Shown here one piece after another: positions 56,499-64,000 of a stretch of DNA of 64,000 bases (the stretch's first letter is position 1; the number at the start of each line of letters is the position of its first letter). The position numbers and the translations under genes are program-made. The stretch is from Bacillus sp. MYb209 (GTDB taxonomy: Bacteria > Bacillota > Bacilli > Bacillales > Bacillaceae_G): positions 124,001 through 188,000 of the forward strand of contig NZ_PCNZ01000001.1 of assembly GCF_002975175.1 (NCBI RefSeq). Reading direction: 5' to 3'. Below the pieces are notes generated by a model. The model worked only from the letters and a program-made list of their open reading frames with translations, was not told the origin of the DNA and did no database searches.

Positions 56499-56537
56499 TA
56501 AAAACGAGCCTCGCTAAAAGCTGGGGCTCGTTTTTTA
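56499..56537. terminator. bidirectional intrinsic terminator
   Basis: Stem AAAACGAGCC / GGCTCGTTTT between convergent genes. Confidence 0.85.
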
Positions 56538-56550
56538 TAACTTTTCGATC

Positions 56551-57498
56551 TCAATCTATCCCTATTGTATATTTAGCAGTATTCAAGAACTTGTCAATCT
56601 TAGAAACCGTTGATTCAATGTTCTTAGAGAAAATAGCCATGTGTGCAAAAAAGCCGTGGATCATACCAGGTTCACATGCATATTCAACTTGCACACCAAA
56701 TTTTTTCAGACGTTCAGCATAAGCCATTCCTTCATCCCGAAGTACATCATTTTCTGCGGTGATTACGATTGCTGGCGGGAGACCACTTAGATCTTCAGCC
56801 CCCAAAGGAGAAGCGTATTCATTATACCTGTCCTCATCATTCCTTAAATAATGATTACGGAACCAAACCAGCTGTTCACGATCTAACCCAAATCCTTTCG
56901 CAAATGTTTGGTGGGATTCCGTATTAAACTCAAGATTTGTCGCAGGATAAATTAAAACCTGTGCAGTGATGTCAGGGCCTTTTCTGTCTCTCGCCATCAT
57001 AGTAACTACTGTTGCTAGATTTCCACCCACGCTATCCCCCCCGACTGCCAATCTAGTAACATCTCCGTTAAAAGAGGACCCTTTTTCATAAAACCATTCC
57101 AATGCCGCATATGCGTCTTCAACTGGAGTAGGGAACTTATACTCTGGAGCGAGACGATAGTTTACAGATACGACAATACTAGCCGTTCTATTTGCGATCA
57201 TTCGGCAACTTGCATCCACCACGTCAATGTCTCCTAGAACCCATCCTCCACCATGGTAATAAATAAATATTGGGAAGGGACCTTGCCCCTCCGGTATGTA
57301 TACCCTACATTTGATTTCTTCATCTTGACTTACCGGTATCATTAAATTTTCTACCTTTGAAACCAGATCTAATTTTACAGCAGGGCGTGGTGCGTTGTAA
57401 AGCATATCCCTTACTGCCTTAGGATCCATCGTATGAATAGGTGGCATCTGATTACACGCTTGTAAATATTTTTCTGCTTGCGGATCTAAATTTACCAA
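56551..57498 (-). CDS. alpha/beta hydrolase, hormone-sensitive-lipase (HSL) family esterase
   Basis: 315 residues: oxyanion motif YYHGGGWV, nucleophile GDSVGGN, acid in ENDVLRDEG and His in GMIHGFF. Hydrolyses short-chain carboxylic esters. Starts at TTG with GAGGA nine bases upstream. It could release an acid for the CoA ligase in the same island. Confidence 0.9.
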   Translation of the reverse strand: MVNLDPQAEKYLQACNQMPPIHTMDPKAVRDMLYNAPRPAVKLDLVSKVENLMIPVSQDEEIKCRVYIPEGQGPFPIFIYYHGGGWVLGDIDVVDASCRMIANRTASIVVSVNYRLAPEYKFPTPVEDAYAALEWFYEKGSSFNGDVTRLAVGGDSVGGNLATVVTMMARDRKGPDITAQVLIYPATNLEFNTESHQTFAKGFGLDREQLVWFRNHYLRNDEDRYNEYASPLGAEDLSGLPPAIVITAENDVLRDEGMAYAERLKKFGVQVEYACEPGMIHGFFAHMAIFSKNIESTVSKIDKFLNTAKYTIGID

Positions 57499-57593
57499 GA
57501 AACATCATCCTCACTTCAATTTATTTTAAAACTAACCCGAATATTTCCTAAACCTTTCTTCCTGTCCTGAAACCTTCACATTCACTTCATCAT

Positions 57594-57649
57594 TAAAAAA
57601 CATACAATGGTGATTTTATTCACCTTATTTCGATGAATAAAATCACCAT
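57594..57649 (-). terminator. intrinsic terminator downstream of TauD1
   Basis: A perfect 16-bp stem (ATGGTGATTTTATTCA and complement) followed by TGTATGTTTTTT on the minus strand. Confidence 0.75.
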
Positions 57650-57695
57650 ACAACTTAATATAAGAAAAAATAACGATTTTACTTCTCACCAGCTG

Positions 57696-57786
57696 TTTAT
57701 CCCACATTAACTGGCAGTAATAGCCCGATTAGACGAGCTTTCCATCAACAAGGGATGAAGCCCCACTGATAGAAGCTTCACTTTAT
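57696..57786 (-). repeat. bcr1-like repeat, copy C, at the TauD1 3' end
   Basis: TTTATCCCACATTAACTGGC, TAGCCCGATTAG and CCCCACTGATAGAAGCTTCA are degraded forms of copies A and B, with TTTAT at both ends. The terminal ATAAAG supplies the stop codon of the TauD1 gene. Confidence 0.65.
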
Positions 57787-58778
57787 CTATTTACAGGTAC
57801 TCCTCCGATATAAAACTCGAAATCTGGGGCAATTTTTCTACCATTTGGCATCATAAGCCACAATCTTAATAAATGACGTTTGCGGTCATCTTCTTCATAA
57901 TCTTCAAATACTGTGCGTGAATGCATAACTGTATAATTATTAACGAATTGCATATCCCCTCGTTCCATCATCATATCAATATGCATGTTCTTATCATGAG
58001 TAAGGGAATCTAGTAAATCAAATGCTTCGATTTCTAATTTCGTCAAAGAAACATCTGTTTTCGTTTGTGCAGATTCGATATAATTTCGTATCCATCTGCA
58101 GCTCAATTTACCATCGTAATAACTAAAGATTGGTGATGAAACTACTGGAGATGAACTTTGTGCTTCTTCCCCGCGAAGATCATGAAAGAATGGACGATAA
58201 AGAATTCCAAGATACTCTGGGTACTTCTCAAGAATTTCATTATAAATAGCCATAGAACTTGCGATACTACTTAGACCACCAGATTTTGCTTTGCGAAGAC
58301 ATAGTAAGCCAACTACATCAGCGAGGTCTGTGTGATAAGGAAGGTGTACATTCGTTTGGTAACCACGTACACTTGTATTTTTAAAGTCGAGACCTACGTC
58401 TTTGATATGCCCTAAAAGGTCACCTTTTTTACTTTGAATGATTGGAATACCTAGGTAAAGTCCGAGACCCCAATAAATGATGCTTGCTTCTTCATCAGTA
58501 TAACGTTCCATTGGCAATCCACGAATCAATAGGAACCCTCTACCATTTTCCAGTTCGTCAACAAAGTAAGTGATTTCGTCAGCAAAATCCGAAATTGGGA
58601 AATCCTCTTTTCCAAAATCAGGTGCTTTTAATCCCTTATGCTGAACATGTAATACAGCCTTCTCAAGTGCAGCAATCATTTTCTCGGACAAATAATAAAT
58701 CCATGAATCATCTTTAGCTAGTTCAATACCCTTCCACACTGAACGCCCTTGAATTTTTTCCTTTAAAATGATCGACAT
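57783..58778 (-). CDS. TauD/TfdA-family Fe(II)/2-oxoglutarate dioxygenase 1
   Basis: 331 residues. The iron triad is visible: H149-T-D151 (HLPYHTDLAD) and distal H286 (NYTVMHSRT), with 2-oxoglutarate Arg candidates in RKRHLLRLW. It hydroxylates or oxidatively cleaves an organic acid; the substrate is unknown. About 20 residues shorter than its paralogue because a bcr1-like repeat cut the C-terminus to GGVPVNR. AAAGGAGG precedes the ATG. Confidence 0.88.
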   Translation of the reverse strand: MSIILKEKIQGRSVWKGIELAKDDSWIYYLSEKMIAALEKAVLHVQHKGLKAPDFGKEDFPISDFADEITYFVDELENGRGFLLIRGLPMERYTDEEASIIYWGLGLYLGIPIIQSKKGDLLGHIKDVGLDFKNTSVRGYQTNVHLPYHTDLADVVGLLCLRKAKSGGLSSIASSMAIYNEILEKYPEYLGILYRPFFHDLRGEEAQSSSPVVSSPIFSYYDGKLSCRWIRNYIESAQTKTDVSLTKLEIEAFDLLDSLTHDKNMHIDMMMERGDMQFVNNYTVMHSRTVFEDYEEDDRKRHLLRLWLMMPNGRKIAPDFEFYIGGVPVNR

Positions 58779-58948
58779 AAATAATCCTCCTTTATTAATT
58801 TGGTTATTTTCCTACTTAAGATGACTGAATTTTTTTTAGCATTAACAATGAAGAAAAGAGAAGTATCTTAATCGCCCTTTGATCCGAACCTCTCGCTATC
58901 TCCCAAAATACCAGTAAAACAACTGAATATTACGAATTTAATTTTTAC

Positions 58949-58992
58949 ACTTATAAATTAAATACAATTATAAGTAAGTTGTATTAATATAT
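58949..58992 (+). promoter_or_regulatory. island regulatory cassette, degenerate copy f
   Basis: CTTATAAATTAAATACAATT then ATAAGTAAGTTGTATTAATAT, a shortened form upstream of TauD1. Confidence 0.45.
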
Positions 58993-59087
58993 ACCGGCAT
59001 CCAATCTCACAAACAACCCTTTCAAAAAACTAAGTAATAGATTCATTGACCAAATAATCCATCAACATAGTTATACTCACCTTACCT

Positions 59088-59158
59088 CAACTTGATATAT
59101 TCACTAACTAAGACAATTCTTCGTTGAAGTTACTACTGTACCCTTACTTGCTGTATAT
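59088..59158 (-). pseudogene. dehydrogenase fragment (from the 52.2-kb type)
   Basis: CAACTTGATATATTCACTAA matches the 3' flank near 52.14 kb, and GTACCCTTACTTGCTGTATAT matches GCACCCTTACTTGTTGTATAT at 52.47 kb. The sequence between is deleted. Confidence 0.55.
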
Positions 59159-59161
59159 CTT

Positions 59162-60450
59162 TTAAATATTCACTTGCTCCTCTGCTTTTATTTTTGTGTT
59201 GCTTTGCTTTGCAGGACGTACAACGATCCAAAACAATAACCCGATAACGAACATCCCCAAAGAAGTTACTTGAAATCCATAACGATATCCAATCGCCTCA
59301 GTCGCTGCATATTGGATGAAATACCCGAATACGAGTGGAGCAATAATACTTGTTGAGCTTGCAAGAGCAATGAACGTCCCTTGTGCTTTTCCGATGTTTT
59401 TGGGAGAAAAAAATCCATAAATATTGCGGGTGCGAGTGAAAGAATGACATACGCAAAACCTGGAGCAAGGGTGAAGAACAGGATGGACACAGCAGAAGAA
59501 TTCACAGCATTTTCCAGATATACACAAAGAGCAGATAGCACCATCATGGAACCGGCAAGATTTATTCGTGCTTTACGAATATCCCCAGTTTTGCGATAAA
59601 TCCGGTCTGATAGCATGGAAAATCCGATTTGGCTGATGGCAGCGAAAAGAAAAGGTAGTGACACGGCTAGTTTTAATGTTTGACCATTCAAATGTTGAAC
59701 TTTGGTAAAGTATGCCGGAAACCATATTGCTTGAACGGACAATAACCAATAGGCACAACCTCCATATAAAACGGTAAAAACAAAATTTTTAGATAAAAGA
59801 TGCTGAAGAAACTGACGCCAAGAAACCTTAGAAAGGATTGATGAATGCTGCTCCTCTTGATGAAATGAAGGCAACCCAATTTCTTGTGGACTTTCTTTAC
59901 CGAAAATGCCCCATAAAACTAGCACAATAAGTCCAACAATCCCCATGGCTATAAAAGCAGATCTCCATCCATATTGATCGATTAAGGAGATTAATAATGG
60001 TGAAGCAATAGCTGATCCACCTGTCGTTCCTAATAGAACTGCACCAAAGCCTATACCATGTCTGTGTTTCGGAAACCATTTTCCCATTATTGCCGTTGAT
60101 ATGGCAGGGACTGGACCCTCGCCTGCTCCCAAGATCATTCTTGTAAAGACTAGTAGAGACAGACTGGAAACAAAAGGTGTGAGAAATTGAATAATCAACC
60201 ATGTAAGTGACATCCAAGTTAACATTTTTTTCGTGTTTTTGGAATCGGCCATACCACCAAGAATGATAGAGGAAAAGGTGAAGAACCAAAAGAAGGAACT
60301 TCCCACCAATCCCCATTGCGAAGGACTTAAATGTAACTCTTTCATTACTGGAACGGAAACCAAACCAATGATAATTTTATCAACTTGGTTGATCATACCT
60401 GAAGCAACTAGAAATAATAATATAATCCAAGAATATTTTGGAGTGCTCAA
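59162..60450 (-). pseudogene. MFS organic-anion transporter copy 2, frameshifted
   Basis: Nearly identical to copy 1. Starting at TTG 60450, the frame is fine up to AIFMDFF, then diverges and stops at 59266. In the next frame SPKNIGKAQGTFIALASSTS runs to 59162. Copy 1 has A8 at 53791-53798 (plus strand), and this copy A7 at 59407-59413, so one base was lost. About the last 120 residues (two to three helices) are lost. Confidence 0.9.
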
Positions 60451-60586
60451 CGTATAAATCCCCCCCTATTTTTACCATCAAGGGAAAACCTTTTCCTGCC
60501 ATCTGAAAAGGCACCCCCATTACATGAATCAATTGGTGTTCTAATGAATCGATTTATATAGGTAAGTCTTTGTGATTTAAACCCAA

Positions 60587-61642
60587 TTACTTTAAGTTTT
60601 CTATAATACCGCCAGATGTTTTTCCACGGACTGGAATACCGCCACGACCCGCTTTACCTGTTTTCTCATCAATAAACATCGCGAAATCATGTGCAATTTC
60701 TCGGCCATTTGGCATCGTGAGCCATAATCTTAATAAATGGCGTTTGCGTTCCGGTTCTTCATAGTCTTCGTATTGAGTACGTGAGTGAAGAACTGTATAA
60801 TTATTGACGAATTGCATATCACCTTCTTCCAACATCATATTATAATGCATATTTTCATCATGAAGGGTGGAGTCCAGTATGTCTAAAGCTTCGATTTCAA
60901 CCTTTGACAAATGGATACCTGTTTTCGCTTGTGCTGATTCTATAAATGTACGGACATATCTACAGCTCAATTTACCATCATAGTAACTAAAAATTGGTGA
61001 TGTAAATACTGGCGATTCACCTGGCGATTCCTCACCACGACGATCAAAGATGAATGGACGACAGAGAATTCCTAAATACTCTGGGTACTTCTCAAGAATT
61101 TCATTATAAACAGCCATTGAACTTATGATACTACTGAAACCCCCAGATTTCCCTTTTCGAAGGCTTAATAGTCCAACGACATCAGATCCATCTGCGTGAA
61201 AAGGAAGGTGCAGTTTCGTTTGGTAACCGCGTACATTTGAATTTTCTAAACTCAGACCTTGATCAATGACGTGCCCTAAGAGGTCACCATTTGCGTTTTG
61301 CGATACCGGAATGCCCATGTGAAGTCCGAGCCCCCAATAAATAGTGCTCACTTCTTCATCCGTATACCTTTCCATTGGCAATCCACGAATTAATAGAAAC
61401 CCCCTCCCATTCTCTAATTCTTCCACAAAGTATGCAATTTCGTCAGAGAGATCCGGAATCAGGAAGTCTTCCTTGTTAAAATTAGGTGCTTTTAAACCTT
61501 TTTGTTTAACATGAAATAAAGCGTTTTCAAGAGATGCTATTGTTTTCTCAGACAAATAATAAACCCATGAATCATCTTTAGCTAGATCAATACCTTTCCA
61601 CGCTACTGGTCCTTGAACTTTTTCCTTTAAAATGAGCGACAT
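60587..61642 (-). CDS. TauD/TfdA-family Fe(II)/2-oxoglutarate dioxygenase 2
   Basis: 351 residues, a paralogue of the 57.8-kb enzyme with the triad in LPFHADGSDVVG and NYTVLHSRT and the same RKRHLLRLW. The C-terminus is full length (ending GGIIENLK). GAAGGAGG precedes ATG 61642; a longer start would overlap the ligase gene. Middle gene of ligase, TauD, MFS. Confidence 0.9.
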   Translation of the reverse strand: MSLILKEKVQGPVAWKGIDLAKDDSWVYYLSEKTIASLENALFHVKQKGLKAPNFNKEDFLIPDLSDEIAYFVEELENGRGFLLIRGLPMERYTDEEVSTIYWGLGLHMGIPVSQNANGDLLGHVIDQGLSLENSNVRGYQTKLHLPFHADGSDVVGLLSLRKGKSGGFSSIISSMAVYNEILEKYPEYLGILCRPFIFDRRGEESPGESPVFTSPIFSYYDGKLSCRYVRTFIESAQAKTGIHLSKVEIEALDILDSTLHDENMHYNMMLEEGDMQFVNNYTVLHSRTQYEDYEEPERKRHLLRLWLTMPNGREIAHDFAMFIDEKTGKAGRGGIPVRGKTSGGIIENLK

Positions 61643-61679
61643 AAATAATCCTCCTTCAATAATATGGTTAGTTAGTTTC

Positions 61680-63194
61680 TTACTTAACTTCAATCAATTG
61701 TCTTAACTCTCTGCGCAAAATTTTCCCTGTTGAGTTCTTAGGTAACCCTTTAGAAAATTCCACTCGGCTAGGAAGCTTGTACTTAACCAGCTTATCCTGA
61801 CAAAATCGGATAATGTCATTCATGGTGATTCGTTCATCATTGACTACGACATAAGCTTTTACTTTTTCTTCGTATTCTCCATCTGAAACTCCGATTACGG
61901 CCGCCTCTATAACAGCAGGATGTTGATACAGAACTTCCTCCACTTCACGAGGATATACATTGTATCCACCAACAATAATCATGTCCTTCTTACGATCCAC
62001 GATGTAGATGTATCCTTCTTCATCCATTGTCGCTAGATCATCAGTGTAAAACCATCCATCTATTAAGACCGCTGATGTAGCTTCCGGCATCCTCAAGTAT
62101 CCCTTCATTACGTTTGGCCCTTGAACTACTAATTCTCCGACTTCTCCTCTGGGCAATTCTTTTCCGTCCTCATTGACAATTTTGCTCTTGAGGCCTGGTA
62201 TATTTAGGCCGATAGAGCCTGGTTTGCGGGTTCCCTTTAAAGGATTAATAGCGACAAGAGGAGCAGTTTCCGAAAGGCCATACCCTTCCAAGATAAAAAC
62301 GTTATATTTGTTTTCAAATTTTTGTAGCAGCTCGACCGGAATCGATGCACCTCCTGAGATACACAAGCGAATGGATAAAAAATCTTCTGCAGTGGATTCA
62401 GGCAATTGCAAGATAAAATTATACATCGTAGGAACTCCAGCAAACACTGTTGCCTTTTTTTCTCGAATGGTACTGATTACATCAAGAGGGCTGAATTTAG
62501 GTAGGATCAGGACAGTTGCCCCGCAAGCAATTGGGGCATTCAGACAAATAGTCATACAGAAAACATGGAACATCGGTAGAACAGCTACTACACAATCTTT
62601 ACCATGAAGCTCAATTAATTCTGAAATGGCGTCTGCATTCGAAGCCAAATTCCGATGTGATAACATCGCACCCTTTGGTTTCCCTGTTGTTCCTGATGTG
62701 TATAAAATGACTGCAAGGTCTTCCTGATCAATGAAAGGGCTTAGCCAAACGTTATTGTTTGTTTCCATCAGATGCTCCCATGTACATTCCTGATCCTCGG
62801 CATCTGTATAAATGACTAGCATTAGATTTTTCAATTGTTCCTTTACTTCTGATAACTTCGGTTCTACAGATACATGAGCAATAACCGCTTTAACTTGGCT
62901 ATCGTCTAAAATGTAATTCATTTCCTCTTTCGTATACAAAGGATTCATCGGAACAACAAATGCACCTAATCGTAAAATGCCGTAATACGTAATGAGAAAT
63001 TCAGGGCTATTTCCTAATAAAAGAGCCACCCCATCTCCCTTCCCAATTCCTCGGGCAGACAAACCAGCAGCCAATTGATCTACCTGCTGATTTAGTTCTC
63101 TATAAGTAACACTTTTATCTCTATAGATATAAGCGATACTGTTTGGGAACTTACTTGCACTTCTTTTCAGATTTTCGTCTAAATTATAACTCAT
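61680..63194 (-). CDS. AMP-binding acyl-CoA ligase (LcfB/YhfL-like)
   Basis: 504 residues: ATP motif YTSGTTGKPKGA, GYGLSETAP, YTDDLA and the C-terminal catalytic Lys in NSTGKILRREL. It resembles B. subtilis LcfB, but a shorter or aromatic acid is possible. AGGGGGG precedes ATG 63194. First gene of the ligase-TauD-MFS unit, after cassette copy e. Confidence 0.92.
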   Translation of the reverse strand: MSYNLDENLKRSASKFPNSIAYIYRDKSVTYRELNQQVDQLAAGLSARGIGKGDGVALLLGNSPEFLITYYGILRLGAFVVPMNPLYTKEEMNYILDDSQVKAVIAHVSVEPKLSEVKEQLKNLMLVIYTDAEDQECTWEHLMETNNNVWLSPFIDQEDLAVILYTSGTTGKPKGAMLSHRNLASNADAISELIELHGKDCVVAVLPMFHVFCMTICLNAPIACGATVLILPKFSPLDVISTIREKKATVFAGVPTMYNFILQLPESTAEDFLSIRLCISGGASIPVELLQKFENKYNVFILEGYGLSETAPLVAINPLKGTRKPGSIGLNIPGLKSKIVNEDGKELPRGEVGELVVQGPNVMKGYLRMPEATSAVLIDGWFYTDDLATMDEEGYIYIVDRKKDMIIVGGYNVYPREVEEVLYQHPAVIEAAVIGVSDGEYEEKVKAYVVVNDERITMNDIIRFCQDKLVKYKLPSRVEFSKGLPKNSTGKILRRELRQLIEVK

Positions 63195-63276
63195 TAAATG
63201 ATTCCCCCCTTTATTCATATGCAAGTGGTTGAATGGTAACTTTTAAGAATATTCAAAATATTATTACGTTAAGTAT

Positions 63277-63347
63277 ACTTATAAATAATAATTAAATAAA
63301 ATTAAAGATTTTAATTTGTAAGTAAGTATTACTAATATTCAAAAAGG
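63277..63347 (+). promoter_or_regulatory. island regulatory cassette, copy e
   Basis: AATAATTAAATAAAATTAAA then GTAAGTAAGTATTACTAATATTC, between the ligase and the MFS remnant. No clear LysR coding sequence follows. Confidence 0.65.
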
Positions 63348-63398
63348 GATGCAACCCTGATGTTGGGAGCTCTTCAGCATATGTGGGAATAATTAAGA

Positions 63399-63674
63399 GG
63401 AAAACTTCCAAAAACTATTTTATGGTCAAACGTTAAGTATACTTGGAGATTGGTTTCATACTGCAGCTTTATGAACATTCGTCTATAGCTCAACAGAATC
63501 TCCATTTACGGATCTCTTATTCAATTATCAATATTTATAACAGGATGGCTTTTAGAAATACTTTCTCCGCAAATAATCGGTATTTCGTTAGCTATATGCT
63601 GTATTTTCGTTAGTTTTACATGGCTTTTCTTATTTTATCGCGAGGAACTTAGTGAAGAATCTACTATCACTTAA
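63399..63674 (+). pseudogene. remnant of the 47.0-kb MFS gene (internal deletion)
   Basis: The first 75 bases match 47.07-47.18 kb (CTATTTTATGGTCAAACGTT) and the rest match the last 180 bases (GGATGGCTTTTAGAAATACT to the same TAA). About 950 bases between are missing, joined at a shared TCCATTTA-like sequence. Confidence 0.85.
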
Positions 63675-63705
63675 TGGCATGTATATGTACATGCCATTTT
63701 TATTT
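63672..63705 (+). terminator. intrinsic terminator
   Basis: Stem AATGGCATGTA / TACATGCCATT followed by TTT; probably the original terminator of the MFS gene. Confidence 0.85.
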
Positions 63706-63802
63706 ATGTCGAAACTTACAAGAAAAAGGCGATTTATTTCTCTTACGTTCTAATTTTTTAGAACGTACAATAAATTTAGATTATAAGAAAGGAGCTAACA
63801 TA

Positions 63803-64000
63803 ATGTTTGAGGATCGACTTACCATTTCAGCAGAACAACAAAAATTAATTTCCAATGCAACTCGCATTCAAATTCTTCATCTTTTAAAAGACGAAACACT
63901 CACTGCAAAACAAGTATCTACTAAACTAAATAAATCTGCTGGTAGCGTTCACTATCACATCCAAATTTTATTTGACGGAGGCTTACTTGAGTTAGTAGAT
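63803..64000 (+). CDS. ArsR-like winged-helix regulator (5' part, cut by window end)
   Basis: The first 66 residues hold a winged helix (ATRIQILHLLKDETLTAKQV; LNKSAGSVHYHIQILFDGG) like ArsR/YodB-type repressors. AAAGGAG precedes the ATG. The gene continues beyond the window, so effector domain and length are unknown. Confidence 0.8.
   Translation, partial: MFEDRLTISAEQQKLISNATRIQILHLLKDETLTAKQVSTKLNKSAGSVHYHIQILFDGGLLELVD

Noticed and set aside
1-64000. CRISPR arrays, tRNA or rRNA genes, prophage, replication origin
   Set aside because: No regularly spaced repeats, cloverleaf sequences, phage structural genes or DnaA-box clusters were seen by reading.

Overview
The window is a low-GC Firmicute chromosome segment that fits the Bacillus cereus group. 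The evidence is a SspH spore protein, a YjcZ-type mini-protein, YfmQ, Spo0E-type phosphatases, a MogR motility repressor, an Hfq paralogue, and several copies of a ~155-bp intergenic repeat resembling the B. cereus-group element bcr1. Shine-Dalgarno sequences are strong and many genes end in palindromic intrinsic terminators. No rRNA, tRNA, CRISPR array or prophage was seen.

Region 1 (0-26.7 kb) is mostly ordinary chromosome. It holds a cation efflux protein, a beta-propeller protein, a sigma/anti-sigma pair, asparagine synthetase, a PP2C-like phosphatase, a MarR/DUF3147/hydrolase operon, a penicillin-binding-type serine hydrolase and a cupin. It also holds a binding-protein ABC transporter operon with an unusual beta-CASP-like metallo-hydrolase and a divergent LysR, an XRE-TPR regulator divergent from an MFS pump with two matching operators, sspH, and azlCD. 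Several genes are remnants: a histidine phosphatase, a flavin monooxygenase and a fragment before azlC.

Region 2 (26.9-44.7 kb) holds broken motility genes around a molybdenum cofactor/formate cluster. An intact flagellin is followed by a frameshifted one. Then, on the minus strand, come fdhF, DUF1641, DUF2294, fdhD, moaA, a formate/nitrite channel, moeB, moeA, moaE, moaD, moaC and mrp, which together make formate dehydrogenase and its cofactor. Both fdhF and the channel gene have terminator-like hairpins just before their ribosome binding sites. Beyond them lie terC, mogR, a 14-codon motB stub and a frameshifted motA. The chemotaxis and flagellar genes that might be expected near these loci are absent, so the strain may be non-motile.

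Region 3 (44.8-48.3 kb) holds an HD-domain nucleotidase, hfq-like, Spo0E-like, yjcZ-like, a VOC protein and an MFS transporter.

Region 4 (48.3-63.4 kb) is an accessory island. A deleted copy of that MFS gene reappears at its right edge, followed by an ArsR-like gene cut by the window end. The island holds a LysR regulator, a dihydroxyacetophenone-dioxygenase-like cupin, short-chain dehydrogenases, an HSL-type esterase, two TauD/TfdA oxygenases, two MFS transporters and a fatty-acyl-CoA-ligase-like enzyme. A module of ligase, TauD and MFS is present twice, each copy decayed differently. One ~60-bp regulatory cassette recurs six times, usually with a LysR stub on the same side. The likely job is uptake, oxidation and CoA activation of an unidentified organic acid. 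This is the best candidate here for an undescribed system.
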